Shown: positions 41,197 to 49,915, counted from the stretch's first letter. The stretch: DNA of 51,505 bases from Pseudomonas sp. GM21 (GCF_000282215.1 NZ_AKJS01000198.1:1-51505), one strand, 5' to 3'. Numbers and translations: made by a program. The notes: generated by a model from the letters alone, not told the origin.

Positions 41197-42378
41197 TCAG
41201 CGCAGTTCGGTCAGCGCCCGGGCCAGCAGTTCCATGTGCGCGGCGGTGGTGGTCAGGCCCGGTGTGATACGAATGCACGGCCCACTCGCGGCGCCGCTGC
41301 GCATCACGGTAAACAGGTTGTAGTCGCGAAGCAGCCGCTCGACCATGGGCTGTTGATCGGCCTGCCGCGTGAAGCGCATCGACGTGATGCCGCAATACAG
41401 GCGCGGATCATCCGGCGTCATGACTTCGATCCCCGGGAGTTCGCGCACCGCGCGCACCCACAGATTTCGCAAGTAGTTGAGCCGGGCACCCTTGGCGGCG
41501 GACCCACCCATGGTGCGATGCTCCTCGAATACCAGTGGCAGGGTCAGCAGCGCCGGGATATTGGGTGTGCTGTGCGGTGTGCGTGCGCGAATGTCGGTGG
41601 CCGGGAAACTCATCTCGCCCATGTCCGGGTCGATATCGGCCAGACGCTCGGGCGCGATGTAGATGAACCCCAGCGTCAGCGGGGCACCGATCCATTTGTG
41701 CAGGTTGTAGCCGGCAAAGGAGATTCCCAGTTCATCGAGATTGAAGTCGATTTGCCCCAACGCATGGGCGCCGTCGAGGATCACATCGATCCCGTGTTCT
41801 TTGGCCGCGGCTGCAATCGCTTGCACCGGCATGACCAGACCGGTGCGGTGGGTGACGTGAGTCAGGGCCATCAGTTTGAGCTTGGGGTGACGCACAAACG
41901 CTTCGCGATAGCTGGCCAGCAAACTGTCGAAAGTGGCGGGGTGCGCATGGTTGATTTCGATCACTTCGACACCGCGGTAGCGCGCCAGCCAACGCATTGC
42001 GCCTTTGACGGTGTCGTATTCCAGATCGCAGATCAGCACCTGATCGCCCGGCTGGAGGCGGTTGTAGTTACGGATCAACGATTGCAAGCCGTCCGAGGCA
42101 TTGCGGGTCAGGACCACAGAGTCGGCAGGCACGCCCACCAACTCGGCCAACTGTGCGTTGATCTTCTGCATCTCGCCCTGTTCGAATCGCTGGCGCACAT
42201 GCACTGAGTTACTGCGGTTGATGAACTCGATATGACGCTGGTATTCCTCGACCACCGTTCGCGACATTCGCCCGAAGTAACCGTTCTCCAGATTGATCGG
42301 GCCGGGTTCGACAGCATAGCGATCAGCAAAAGTCTGCCAGAACGTTTCATCACGGGCGCGGAGGGTGTTATCGGGCAT
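41197..42378 (-). CDS. Class V aminotransferase-fold PLP enzyme
   Basis: The 393-residue protein belongs to the isopenicillin-N-epimerase/cysteine desulfurase-like branch. It has the PLP-phosphate residues TRNASDG (91-97), the cofactor-binding aspartate D202 in LDGAHALGQ, and the Schiff-base lysine K228 in GYNLHKWIG. The reaction cannot be deduced. It starts 17 bp after a small DUF3820 gene on the same strand and probably shares its transcript. Confidence 0.84.
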   Translation of the reverse strand: MPDNTLRARDETFWQTFADRYAVEPGPINLENGYFGRMSRTVVEEYQRHIEFINRSNSVHVRQRFEQGEMQKINAQLAELVGVPADSVVLTRNASDGLQSLIRNYNRLQPGDQVLICDLEYDTVKGAMRWLARYRGVEVIEINHAHPATFDSLLASYREAFVRHPKLKLMALTHVTHRTGLVMPVQAIAAAAKEHGIDVILDGAHALGQIDFNLDELGISFAGYNLHKWIGAPLTLGFIYIAPERLADIDPDMGEMSFPATDIRARTPHSTPNIPALLTLPLVFEEHRTMGGSAAKGARLNYLRNLWVRAVRELPGIEVMTPDDPRLYCGITSMRFTRQADQQPMVERLLRDYNLFTVMRSGAASGPCIRITPGLTTTAAHMELLARALTELR

Positions 42379-42395
42379 GGGCTACTCGGTCTGGA

Positions 42396-42632
42396 TCAAT
42401 GGCGGGGGGCAGGTTTGCCATGCTTGGCGCGAAGGGGTTCAAGTAACTCCGACAAGCCGTTGTGATCGATTTCCTGCATCAGGGCCAACAAACCACCCAG
42501 TTCGCCATGAGGAAATCCTTCCCGGGCGAACCAGTTCAGGTACTGGCCGGGCAGGTCGGCAATGATCCGGCCTTTGTATTTGCCGAAGGGCATTTCGCGG
42601 GTGATCAGCAATTCGAGTTTTTCAGGGTTCAT
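42396..42632 (-). CDS. DUF3820 family small protein
   Basis: The 78-residue protein has the compact family signature MPFGKYKGRIIADLPGQYLNWF near its N-terminus and a basic C-terminus. The family has been called a putative quorum-sensing-regulated virulence factor, but its role is not known. It resembles exonuclease-associated domains. It lies just upstream of the class V aminotransferase gene. Confidence 0.8.
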   Translation of the reverse strand: MNPEKLELLITREMPFGKYKGRIIADLPGQYLNWFAREGFPHGELGGLLALMQEIDHNGLSELLEPLRAKHGKPAPRH

Positions 42633-42835
42633 CAGGCAGTCGTCTGGATTCTATCGATCTGGAAAATACAGGCATTCTGCATGCAGGCCAATTGACAGAT
42701 CATGCAAAAAAAACGGATACAGATTTCGTCGTTTAATTTAACTATTTGAAATTTAAAGGATTGTTGGTCGATTCGAAGCTGGCATGCAGGGTGCAATAGT
42801 TATTACATCTTTCATCAACCCGCGAGGAATTGAAA

Positions 42836-43303
42836 ATGACCGACATGAATAAAGAAGCGATCTCTGTACTCAACGACCTGATTGAAACCAGCAAAGACGG
42901 TCAAGAAGGGTTCAAGACTTGCGCTGAAGACATTAAACACCCTGAGCTAAAAACCCTGTTCGTGCAGCGTGCTGCCGATTGCGCCACCGCGGCTTCGGAA
43001 CTGCAAGCCGCCGTGCGTTCGATGGGCGGTGATCCGGAAACTTCCACCAGTGTCAGCGGTGACTTGCACCGTCGTTGGGTGGACGTGAAATCGATGTTCA
43101 CCGGCAAGGACGAAGAGGCTGTGCTGAACGAAGCCGAACGCGGTGAAGACCATGCGCTGAAGGCTTACCGGGAAGCCATGGAGAAAATCAACAAACACAA
43201 CCTGGTGGGCATTCGTGATCTGGTTGAACGTCAGTACCACGGCGTGCAACGCAATCACGATCAGGTAAAAGCCCTGCGTAACCAGGCTCGCGCACGCTCG
43301 TAA
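42836..43303 (+). CDS. PA2169-type four-helix-bundle protein (DUF2383)
   Basis: The 155-residue, charged, all-helical protein has ferritin-like spacing of Glu and His residues (ERGEDHALKAYREAMEKI, RDLVERQYHGVQRNHDQVK). This resembles the PA2169/DUF2383 proteins seen with stress-response genes; metal binding is possible but unproven. The ATG at 42836 has GAGGA 7 bp upstream. Another in-frame TTG at 42830 is less likely. The upstream region (42633-42835) is A/T-rich and probably holds the promoter. Confidence 0.8.
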   Translation: MTDMNKEAISVLNDLIETSKDGQEGFKTCAEDIKHPELKTLFVQRAADCATAASELQAAVRSMGGDPETSTSVSGDLHRRWVDVKSMFTGKDEEAVLNEAERGEDHALKAYREAMEKINKHNLVGIRDLVERQYHGVQRNHDQVKALRNQARARS

Positions 43304-43319
43304 GCGTTCGTTGCCTGCT

Positions 43320-43349
43320 AAAAAACGCCAGCCAGTCTGGCGTTTTTTT
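43320..43349. terminator. Bidirectional terminator
   Basis: The stem AAAAACGCCAG / CTGGCGTTTTT closes a 5-nt loop with A and T tracts on both sides. It serves the convergent DUF2383 and MaoC genes. Confidence 0.9.
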
Positions 43350-43361
43350 GTGGCCGGTCGA

Positions 43362-43832
43362 TTAGCCGATGCTGATCGCCGGCAATGTTGGCAACGTCAC
43401 GGTCAGTTGCTTGCGCGGCGCCAGGATCTCCGCTTCGCCGTCCACGACCAACTCGTCACGCTGATTGAACACGCGCGTGGCAATGCGCACCCGAAACTTC
43501 GGCATTTTCTCGAGGATTTCCAGACGCACGGTCAGGGTGTCGCCGATCTTCACCGGCTTCTGAAAGCTCATCTGCTGGCCAATATAGATAGTCCCCGGCC
43601 CAGGCAGCTCACAGGCAACGGCGGCACTGATCAGCGCGCCACTGAACATGCCATGCGCGATGCGCTCCTTGAACATGGTGCCTGCCGCGAATTCTGCGTC
43701 CAGGTGTACCGGGTTGTGGTCGCCGGACATGGCGGCGAACAACTGAATGTCGCGCTCTTCGACTGTCTTGCTGTAGCTGGCGGTCTGGCCGACTTCGAGG
43801 GCATCGTAAGGCGTGTTGGTAACCTGGGTCAT
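43362..43832 (-). CDS. MaoC-like (R)-specific enoyl-CoA hydratase
   Basis: The 156-residue hot-dog-fold protein has the catalytic pair D38 and H43 in SGDHNPVHLD. Such PhaJ-type enzymes hydrate trans-2-enoyl-CoA to (R)-3-hydroxyacyl-CoA, linking beta-oxidation to polyhydroxyalkanoate synthesis. Its neighbours, a lipase-like hydrolase and two acyl-CoA ligases, fit that role. Which PhaJ paralogue it is remains open. Confidence 0.87.
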   Translation of the reverse strand: MTQVTNTPYDALEVGQTASYSKTVEERDIQLFAAMSGDHNPVHLDAEFAAGTMFKERIAHGMFSGALISAAVACELPGPGTIYIGQQMSFQKPVKIGDTLTVRLEILEKMPKFRVRIATRVFNQRDELVVDGEAEILAPRKQLTVTLPTLPAISIG

Positions 43833-43873
43833 CTGTCTCGGTTCCTATGACGAATTAAATAATCCACAAATAA

Positions 43874-44818
43874 CTATTCCGACCGGGGTGGTCGGCGGTG
43901 GCTGAGCGCCTCCGCGATCCAGTGCAACACGTCGTTGACCACTTCATCGCGGTTGCTCTCATTGAACAATTCATGTCGCGCCTGAGGGTAAATCGTCAGG
44001 TGCAGGTTCTGGCTGCCTGCCGCGCGCAACGCGTCGGCCAGATCTTTCAGACGTTTGCCTTCGCTCACCGGATCACATTCGCCGCCAATCACCAGCAGCG
44101 GCAGGCCCGGATCGATCTGCGCGAGATTGGACGCTTTGCTGATTTGCTGCAACCCACCCAGCAAATCGATCCACATCTGGTTGGTGCAACGAAAGCCGCA
44201 GAGCGGGTCGTTGGCGTACAAATCCACTTCCACCGGGTCGCGGCTGAGCCAGTCGAATCGGGTGCGTGCCGGTTTGAACTGTTTGTTGAATGAACCGAAG
44301 GACAGCCATTCGATCAGCGCACTACGCCCCTTGGGCCCTTGGCGTAATTTTTCTAGACGGGCGATCTGCCGCGCCGCGCGATAGAGCGCCACTGGCTGGA
44401 AATTGGAGCCACTGAGCACCGCGCCGTGCAGGCTGGCGCTGTGATGCAGCAAATAGGCCTGGGCGATGTAACTGCCCATGCTGTGCCCGAGCAATATGAT
44501 CGGTACGCCAGGATGCTGTTGGCCAATGTGTTGGTTGAGACAGGCCAGGTCGCCGACGACTTTGCACCAGCCGTCGTTGTCGGCGAAATGACCCAGTGTT
44601 CCGTTTTCGGCAGTTTTGCCATGTCCACGCAAATCCGGTGCGTACACGCCATAACCTTGCGCGCAGAACTTTTCCGCCAGACGGGCGTAGCGAGCGCTGT
44701 GCTCGGCCATGCCATGGGCCAGCAGGATCACGGCTTTTAAAGGCGGGGCGGGTAGCCACTGGTTGACGAACAGTTGGCTGTGGTCCATTGCGGTCAGCCA
44801 GAACGTGTCGTGGATCAT
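43874..44818 (-). CDS. Alpha/beta hydrolase, monoacylglycerol-lipase-like
   Basis: The 314-residue serine hydrolase has a nucleophile elbow GHSMGSYIA, an oxyanion-side segment LAHGMAEHSARY, a likely Asp in GGECDPVSEG and the His in ARHELFNE. This layout is that of the lysophospholipase/monoacylglycerol lipase group. The ATG at 44818 is preferred for AAGGA upstream over the in-frame ATG at 44851. It is divergent from fadD2 and precedes the MaoC hydratase on the same strand, so it may supply fatty acids to these ligases. Confidence 0.85.
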   Translation of the reverse strand: MIHDTFWLTAMDHSQLFVNQWLPAPPLKAVILLAHGMAEHSARYARLAEKFCAQGYGVYAPDLRGHGKTAENGTLGHFADNDGWCKVVGDLACLNQHIGQQHPGVPIILLGHSMGSYIAQAYLLHHSASLHGAVLSGSNFQPVALYRAARQIARLEKLRQGPKGRSALIEWLSFGSFNKQFKPARTRFDWLSRDPVEVDLYANDPLCGFRCTNQMWIDLLGGLQQISKASNLAQIDPGLPLLVIGGECDPVSEGKRLKDLADALRAAGSQNLHLTIYPQARHELFNESNRDEVVNDVLHWIAEALSHRRPPRSE

Positions 44819-45042
44819 GGCGATTCCTTTGCATGGGGCTGCATGTGGCATGGGCGTGGTTGCATTGTATAGCGCATCCCGTGCGCGCCGTCTGATCAGG
44901 CCACGCCACGGCAGGAAGATTCACACGGTCAATGAGGGCGTTGGCTGTATTTGCCTGAATCGCCATAACTGCTAGTGTCCGTGAAGCCCGCTTTTTTCAG
45001 AAGTGACAGAAAGCGGCCCGGATAGGCTCAGGTAAAGAGGAC

Positions 45043-45050
45043 AAGAATAA
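45043..45050 (+). promoter_or_regulatory. Crc/Hfq-type AAnAAnAA motif at fadD2 start
   Basis: AAGAATAA lies between the ribosome binding site and the start codon; its last base is the A of the ATG. Confidence 0.48.
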
Positions 45051-46738
45051 TGCAACCTGAATTCTGGAATGACAAACGCCCGGCCGGCGTGCCCCTGAAC
45101 ATTGACCTTGGGGCCTATAAGTCGGTGATTGAGGTGTTCGAACGTTCCTGCAAGAAATTTGCTGACCGCCCGGCATTCAGCAACATGGGCGTGACCCTGA
45201 CCTACGCCGATCTGGAACGCCAGAGCCTGGCATTCGCCGCTTACCTGCAAGCCCACACCGACCTGGTACCGGGGGATCGGATCGCGGTGCAGATGCCCAA
45301 TGTCCTGCATTATCCGATTGCCGTCTTCGGTGCCTTGCGCGCCGGGCTGATCGTGGTCAACACCAACCCGTTGTACACCGCGCGGGAGATGCGTCACCAG
45401 TTCAAGGATTCCGGCGCCCGGGCGCTGGTGTACCTGAACATGTTCGGGCAGAAAGTCCAGGAAGTGCTGCCCGACACCGACATCCAGTACCTGATCGAAG
45501 CGAAAATGGGCGACCTGATGCCGACCGCCAAGGGCTGGCTGGTCAATACCATGGTCAGCAAGGTCAAGAAGATGGTCCCGGCGTATTCGTTGCCGCAGGC
45601 CATTTCGTTCAAGCACGCGCTGGGCAAGGGGCGTGGCCTGGGGATCAAACCGCTGAAAGTCGGCCTCGACGACATCGCCGTGCTGCAATACACCGGCGGC
45701 ACCACCGGTTTGGCCAAGGGCGCGATGCTGACCCACGGCAACCTGGTGGCGAACATGCAACAGGCGCGGGCGTGTCTTGGGCAGTTCGGCGCTGACGGCC
45801 AGTCACTGCTGCGTGAAGGGCAGGAGGTGATGATTGCGCCGCTGCCGCTGTACCACATCTATGCCTTCACGGCGAATTGCATGTGCATGATGGTGACCGG
45901 CAACCACAACGTGTTGATCACCAATCCGCGAGACATTGGCGGCTTCATCAAGGAACTGAAGAACTGGCGTTTCTCGGCGTTGCTGGGGCTCAACACGCTG
46001 TTCGTTGCGTTGATGGATCACCCGGACTTCAAGACCCTGGATTTCACCAGTCTCAAGCTCACCAACTCCGGTGGCACTGCGCTGGTCAAGGCCACCGCCG
46101 AGCGCTGGGAGCAGATGACCGGCTGCCGCATCACCGAAGGTTACGGCCTGACCGAAACGTCGCCGGTGGCATGCACCAACCCGTACGGTGACCAATCGCG
46201 GATCGGCACGGTCGGCCTGCCGGTGCCAGGCACCACGCTGAAAGTGATCAACGATGAAGGCGTCGAGCAACCGTTGGGCGAGCGCGGCGAACTGTGCATC
46301 AAAGGCCCACAGATCATGAAGGGCTACTGGAACAAGCCCGAGGCCACCGCTGAAGTGCTGAATGCCGAGGGCTGGTTCAAGTCCGGTGACATCGCGGTGA
46401 TCGACCCGGACGGTTTTGTGCGCATCGTCGATCGCAAGAAGGACATGATCATCGTGTCGGGTTTCAACGTGTACCCGAACGAGATCGAAGACGTGGTGAT
46501 GGCGCACCCGAACGTCGCCAATTGCGCGGTCATCGGTGTGCCGGACGAGCGTTCGGGCGAGGCGGTGAAGTTGTTTGTGGTGGCTCGTGAAGCCGGGGTC
46601 AGCCTTGAAGAATTGAAGGCCTACTGCAAGGAAAACTTCACGGCGTACAAAGTGCCCAAGCACATCGTGTTGCGCGAGTCGTTGCCGATGACGCCGGTCG
46701 GGAAGATTTTGCGGCGGGAGTTGCGTGATATCGCTTGA
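45050..46738 (+). CDS. fadD2: Long-chain fatty-acid-CoA ligase FadD2
   Basis: This peripheral inner-membrane enzyme activates imported fatty acids to acyl-CoA with ATP. The 562-residue ANL-superfamily protein has the P loop YTGGTTGLAKGAML, the adenylate motif GYGLTETSP and the hinge/FACS region DGFVRIVDRKKDMIIVSGFNV. The C-terminal catalytic lysine is in GKILRREL. A close paralogue follows 378 bp downstream, the same pair and order I recall for fadD2-fadD1 in P. aeruginosa. Symbol is assigned by that order. Confidence 0.92.
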   Translation: MQPEFWNDKRPAGVPLNIDLGAYKSVIEVFERSCKKFADRPAFSNMGVTLTYADLERQSLAFAAYLQAHTDLVPGDRIAVQMPNVLHYPIAVFGALRAGLIVVNTNPLYTAREMRHQFKDSGARALVYLNMFGQKVQEVLPDTDIQYLIEAKMGDLMPTAKGWLVNTMVSKVKKMVPAYSLPQAISFKHALGKGRGLGIKPLKVGLDDIAVLQYTGGTTGLAKGAMLTHGNLVANMQQARACLGQFGADGQSLLREGQEVMIAPLPLYHIYAFTANCMCMMVTGNHNVLITNPRDIGGFIKELKNWRFSALLGLNTLFVALMDHPDFKTLDFTSLKLTNSGGTALVKATAERWEQMTGCRITEGYGLTETSPVACTNPYGDQSRIGTVGLPVPGTTLKVINDEGVEQPLGERGELCIKGPQIMKGYWNKPEATAEVLNAEGWFKSGDIAVIDPDGFVRIVDRKKDMIIVSGFNVYPNEIEDVVMAHPNVANCAVIGVPDERSGEAVKLFVVAREAGVSLEELKAYCKENFTAYKVPKHIVLRESLPMTPVGKILRRELRDIA

Positions 46739-46781
46739 TCGTTGAATGGCCGCGCGTTGCGCGGATCGTCGGAACGCCGCC

Positions 46782-46844
46782 CGGGGCAAGCCACGCTCCC
46801 ACAAGGTTATCGCTAATCAATGTGGGAGCGGGCTTGCCCGCGAT
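46782..46844. repeat. Compact REP pair, GGCTTGCCCG variant
   Basis: GGGGCAAGCCACGCTCCCAC is followed after 17 bp by TGTGGGAGCGGGCTTGCCCG then CGATG. The arms point outward, as in the pair at 27724. Confidence 0.82.
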
Positions 46845-47060
46845 GCTTTTGAAGAGGGTGAAAGCCCCCGGATTCAGGCGGTTTTGAGGTTATATAGAAT
46901 CTTTGCTCTAAAATGACCACCAGAAGTTCTTGAGTCATATTTGTGACCATCGAGGCCTCTTTTGGCTCTAGTCGACCCTTGGCAAAGCTGCTACTCTCGG
47001 CGCGCTTTGTGACTTCTCGGCCTAGTAAACAGCCAGACTCACCAAAAAAAAACACACACC

Positions 47061-47068
47061 AATAATAA
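47061..47068 (+). promoter_or_regulatory. Crc/Hfq-type AAnAAnAA motif in fadD1 leader
   Basis: AATAATAA lies about 50 nt before the fadD1 start, farther from the ribosome binding site than the other copies, so the assignment is weaker. Confidence 0.38.
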
Positions 47069-47116
47069 TCGCATCAAATGCGGTAATGAATTCGCGTTGC
47101 TGAGGAGTGGGCTTCC

Positions 47117-48817
47117 ATGATTGAAGACTTTTGGAAGGATAAGTACCCAGCTGGGATTTCTGCCGAGATCAACCCAGACGAGTACCCGAATATTCAGGCA
47201 GTGTTGAAGCAATCCTGCCAACGCTTCGCCAACAAGCCGGCGTTCAGCAACCTGGGCAAGACAATCACCTACGGTGAACTGTACGAGTTGTCCGGTGCGT
47301 TTGCCGCTTACCTGCAACAGCATACCGACTTGCAGCCAGGCGATCGAATCGCCGTGCAATTGCCTAACGTGCTGCAGTACCCGGTTGCCGTCTTCGGCGC
47401 CATCCGTGCCGGGCTGATCGTGGTCAACACCAACCCGCTGTACACCGCGCGGGAAATGGAACACCAGTTCAACGACTCCGGAGCCAAAGCGCTGGTCTGC
47501 CTGGCCAACATGGCCCATCTGGCCGAAACCGTTGTGCCGAAAACCGGCGTCAAGCACGTGATTATCACTGAAGTGGCCGACCTGCTGCCGCCGCTCAAGC
47601 GTCTGCTGATCAACAGCGTCATCAAGTACGTGAAGAAGATGGTCCCGGCATATCACTTGCCCAAAGCCATCAAGTTCAACGACGTGCTGAGCAAGGGCCA
47701 TGGCCAGCCAGTGGCTGAAGCCAACCCGGCCAGCAGCGATGTCGCGGTGTTGCAATACACCGGCGGCACCACCGGCGTGGCGAAAGGGGCGATGCTGACC
47801 CACCGCAACCTCGTGGCGAACATGCTGCAATGCAAGGCGCTGATGGGCTCCAACCTCAATGAAGGTTGTGAGATTCTGATCGCTCCGCTGCCGCTGTACC
47901 ACATCTATGCGTTCACCTTTCATTGCATGGCGATGATGCTGATCGGCAACCACAACATCCTGATCAGCAACCCGCGCGACCTGCCGGCGATGGTCAAGGA
48001 ACTGTCGAAGTGGAAGTTCAGCGGTTTCGTCGGCCTCAACACCTTGTTTGTGGCGCTGTGCAATAACGAAGGTTTCCGCAAGCTCGACTTCTCGGCACTG
48101 AAAGTCACCCTGTCCGGTGGCATGGCCCTGCAACTGGCCGCCGCCGAACGCTGGAAAGCGGTCACCGGTTGCGCTATCTGCGAAGGTTACGGCATGACCG
48201 AAACCAGCCCGGTGGCCACCGTCAACCCGATCCAGCACATCCAGATCGGCACCATCGGTATCCCGGTTCCATCGACTCACTGCAAAATCGTTGACGATGC
48301 CGGCGTCGAGCAGCCGCTGGGCGAAATCGGCGAACTGTGCGTGAAAGGCCCGCAGGTCATGAAGGGCTACTGGCAGCGCCAGGACGCCACCGATGAAATG
48401 CTCGACAGCGAAGGCTGGTTGAAGACCGGTGACATCGCGCTGATCCAGCCGGATGGCTACCTGCGCATTGTCGATCGCAAGAAAGACATGATCCTGGTCT
48501 CCGGTTTCAACGTTTACCCGAACGAACTGGAAGACGTGCTCGCGACCCTGCCGGGCGTGCTGCAATGCGCGGCCATTGGCGTGCCGGACGAGAAATCGGG
48601 TGAGGCGATCAAGCTCTTCATCGTTGCCAAACCCGGCGTGACGCTGACCAAAGAGCAAGTGATGGAGCACATGCGTGCGAACGTCACCGGCTACAAGGTG
48701 CCGCGTGCCGTCGAGTTCCGCGATGCGCTGCCGACCACCAACGTCGGCAAGATCCTGCGCCGCGAACTGCGCGACGAAGAACTGAAGAAAATCGCCGCGA
48801 AAAAGGTCGGCGCGTAA
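47117..48817 (+). CDS. fadD1: Long-chain fatty-acid-CoA ligase FadD1
   Basis: The 566-residue acyl-CoA synthetase has YTGGTTGVAKGAML, GYGMTETSP, DGYLRIVDRKKDMILVSGFNV and the terminal GKILRREL, the same motifs as FadD2 upstream. The two look like an old tandem duplication with different substrate ranges. GAGGAG is well placed before the ATG. A strong terminator follows. Confidence 0.93.
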   Translation: MIEDFWKDKYPAGISAEINPDEYPNIQAVLKQSCQRFANKPAFSNLGKTITYGELYELSGAFAAYLQQHTDLQPGDRIAVQLPNVLQYPVAVFGAIRAGLIVVNTNPLYTAREMEHQFNDSGAKALVCLANMAHLAETVVPKTGVKHVIITEVADLLPPLKRLLINSVIKYVKKMVPAYHLPKAIKFNDVLSKGHGQPVAEANPASSDVAVLQYTGGTTGVAKGAMLTHRNLVANMLQCKALMGSNLNEGCEILIAPLPLYHIYAFTFHCMAMMLIGNHNILISNPRDLPAMVKELSKWKFSGFVGLNTLFVALCNNEGFRKLDFSALKVTLSGGMALQLAAAERWKAVTGCAICEGYGMTETSPVATVNPIQHIQIGTIGIPVPSTHCKIVDDAGVEQPLGEIGELCVKGPQVMKGYWQRQDATDEMLDSEGWLKTGDIALIQPDGYLRIVDRKKDMILVSGFNVYPNELEDVLATLPGVLQCAAIGVPDEKSGEAIKLFIVAKPGVTLTKEQVMEHMRANVTGYKVPRAVEFRDALPTTNVGKILRRELRDEELKKIAAKKVGA

Positions 48818-48825
48818 CACACAAG

Positions 48826-48851
48826 AAGCCCCGCAGATGCGGGGCTTTTTG
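48826..48851 (+). terminator. Rho-independent terminator after fadD1
   Basis: The 9-bp stem AAGCCCCGC / GCGGGGCTT closes a 4-nt loop and runs into a T tract, 8 bp after the stop. Confidence 0.92.
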
Positions 48852-48865
48852 TTGGATGACCGTGA

Positions 48866-48975
48866 GATCGTTCCCACGCTCCGCGTGGGAATGTCGCCCC
48901 GGACGCTCCGCGTCCTATGCTGCAGGGACGCAGAGCGTCCCGGGATGCATTACCACGCGGAGCGTGGGAACGATC
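48866..48975. repeat. Nested inverted repeat, GATCGTTCCCACG family, copy 3
   Basis: GATCGTTCCCACGCTCCGCG faces CGCGGAGCGTGGGAACGATC, with inner GGACGCTCCGCGTCC-type hairpins. It lies between the fadD1 terminator and the end of the convergent gene at 48978. Confidence 0.9.
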
Positions 48976-48977
48976 AG

Positions 48978-49355
48978 TTAAAGGCGAAACGGCGCGAAGT
49001 TGACGTTGGTGCCCGCCGGGCGCATGTCTTGCAGGTACGAGTCCTTGTCGGCACTCAGCTCCAGGCTCAACGTAGCCTTGCGCTTGCCTTCATTGCGCAC
49101 CACCAGACCTTCAAGCTTTTCACGCAGGAACACGGTCGGCACTTTGAGGTGCAGCAGCTCGTCGGTGTCCGGCGTGTGCATCAGCAAGTGAATCCATTCG
49201 TACTGACCAACGGCCAGGCGCGCGACCGGGATATCGAACCACCAGATGTTGCGGTTGCGGTTCAATTCGGTGAAATGGCAGTTGTTGACGCCAAGCACGG
49301 CACCGCCAAGTTCCTGGTTTCTGCGGGCAATGGCCTGCTTTTTATCGAGTTTCAT
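48978..49355 (-). CDS. Conserved protein of unknown function
   Basis: I do not recognise this 125-residue protein. It has no signal peptide or membrane span. The N-terminus is basic (MKLDKKQAIARRNQ). The middle part NRNRNIWWFDIPVARLAVGQ and the end LSADKDSYLQDMRPAGTNV suggest a beta-rich cytoplasmic fold. The ATG at 49355 with AGGA upstream is preferred over one at 49388. Its stop touches a dispersed repeat. Codon use looks like its neighbours, with no sign of recent transfer. Confidence 0.7.
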   Translation of the reverse strand: MKLDKKQAIARRNQELGGAVLGVNNCHFTELNRNRNIWWFDIPVARLAVGQYEWIHLLMHTPDTDELLHLKVPTVFLREKLEGLVVRNEGKRKATLSLELSADKDSYLQDMRPAGTNVNFAPFRL

Positions 49356-49555
49356 AACATTCCTACGGGATTGGATCTTCAGCGCCATGGCCTGAATACG
49401 TTGCGCATTCTCGGGGGTTGGTCGTTAAACATAAAGCCCAACCTGCCGAGATCGACGAAATGGGCAGTACAAAATAAATGAAACTCCGTGCAAACGCCTC
49501 CGGTCAATCCTTGTGTAACTACTTTTCTCATTGAAATGTTCACAGGAGAAACACC

Positions 49556-49747
49556 ATGAGCAGCACTGGCGATAAAGTAAAAGGCATGGCAAACGAAGCG
49601 GTCGGCAACGTCAAGCAAGGTGTCGGCAAAGCCACTGACAACCCCAAGCTGCAGACCGAAGGCAAAGCTCAGGAAAGGAAAGGCGAAGCTCAGCAAGCCG
49701 TGGGTAAAGCCAAAGATGCCATCAAGAAAGGCGTCGACAACGCCTGA
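49556..49747 (+). CDS. CsbD family stress protein
   Basis: The 63-residue, Lys/Ala/Gly/Glu-rich, unstructured-looking protein has the CsbD signature (GDKVKGMANEAVGNVKQGVG, then EGKAQERKGEAQQAVGKAKD). CsbD proteins are abundant general-stress proteins; molecular function is unknown. AGGAG precedes the ATG. The 200-bp upstream region probably carries a stationary-phase promoter, not identified here. Confidence 0.92.
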   Translation: MSSTGDKVKGMANEAVGNVKQGVGKATDNPKLQTEGKAQERKGEAQQAVGKAKDAIKKGVDNA

Positions 49748-49771
49748 TTCGGCCTTTTTCGATGATCAGGA

Positions 49772-49797
49772 ACGGCCATCCATGGATGGCCGTTTTT
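49772..49797 (+). terminator. Rho-independent terminator after csbD gene
   Basis: The 9-bp stem ACGGCCATC / GATGGCCGT closes a 4-nt loop and runs into T residues. Confidence 0.9.
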
Positions 49798-49915
49798 GTA
49801 TCAGCCTGAACTTGATCACGGAAATTGTTTCAAAGTCGCCAAGTAGGCTACTTTGATGTAGAAAACGGCCCTTGAGTCGCCATGACTCCCGATCTTGCGG
49901 CGAAAGGAGACGCTA

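Larger units (their letters stand above)
46739..47116. other. fadD2-fadD1 intergenic region
   Basis: The 378 bp contain a diverged REP pair (46782-46844) followed by an A/T-rich stretch that should hold a fadD1 promoter, though no confident -35/-10 pair was found. They end in a leader with AATAATAA (47061-47068), a small hairpin CGCAT-CAA-ATGCG (47070-47082) and the GAGGAG ribosome binding site. No gene is seen. Confidence 0.55.

Noticed and set aside
47039..48877. 612-codon frame antisense to fadD1
   Set aside because: Low-complexity translation opposite a certain gene, crossing its terminator and a repeat.
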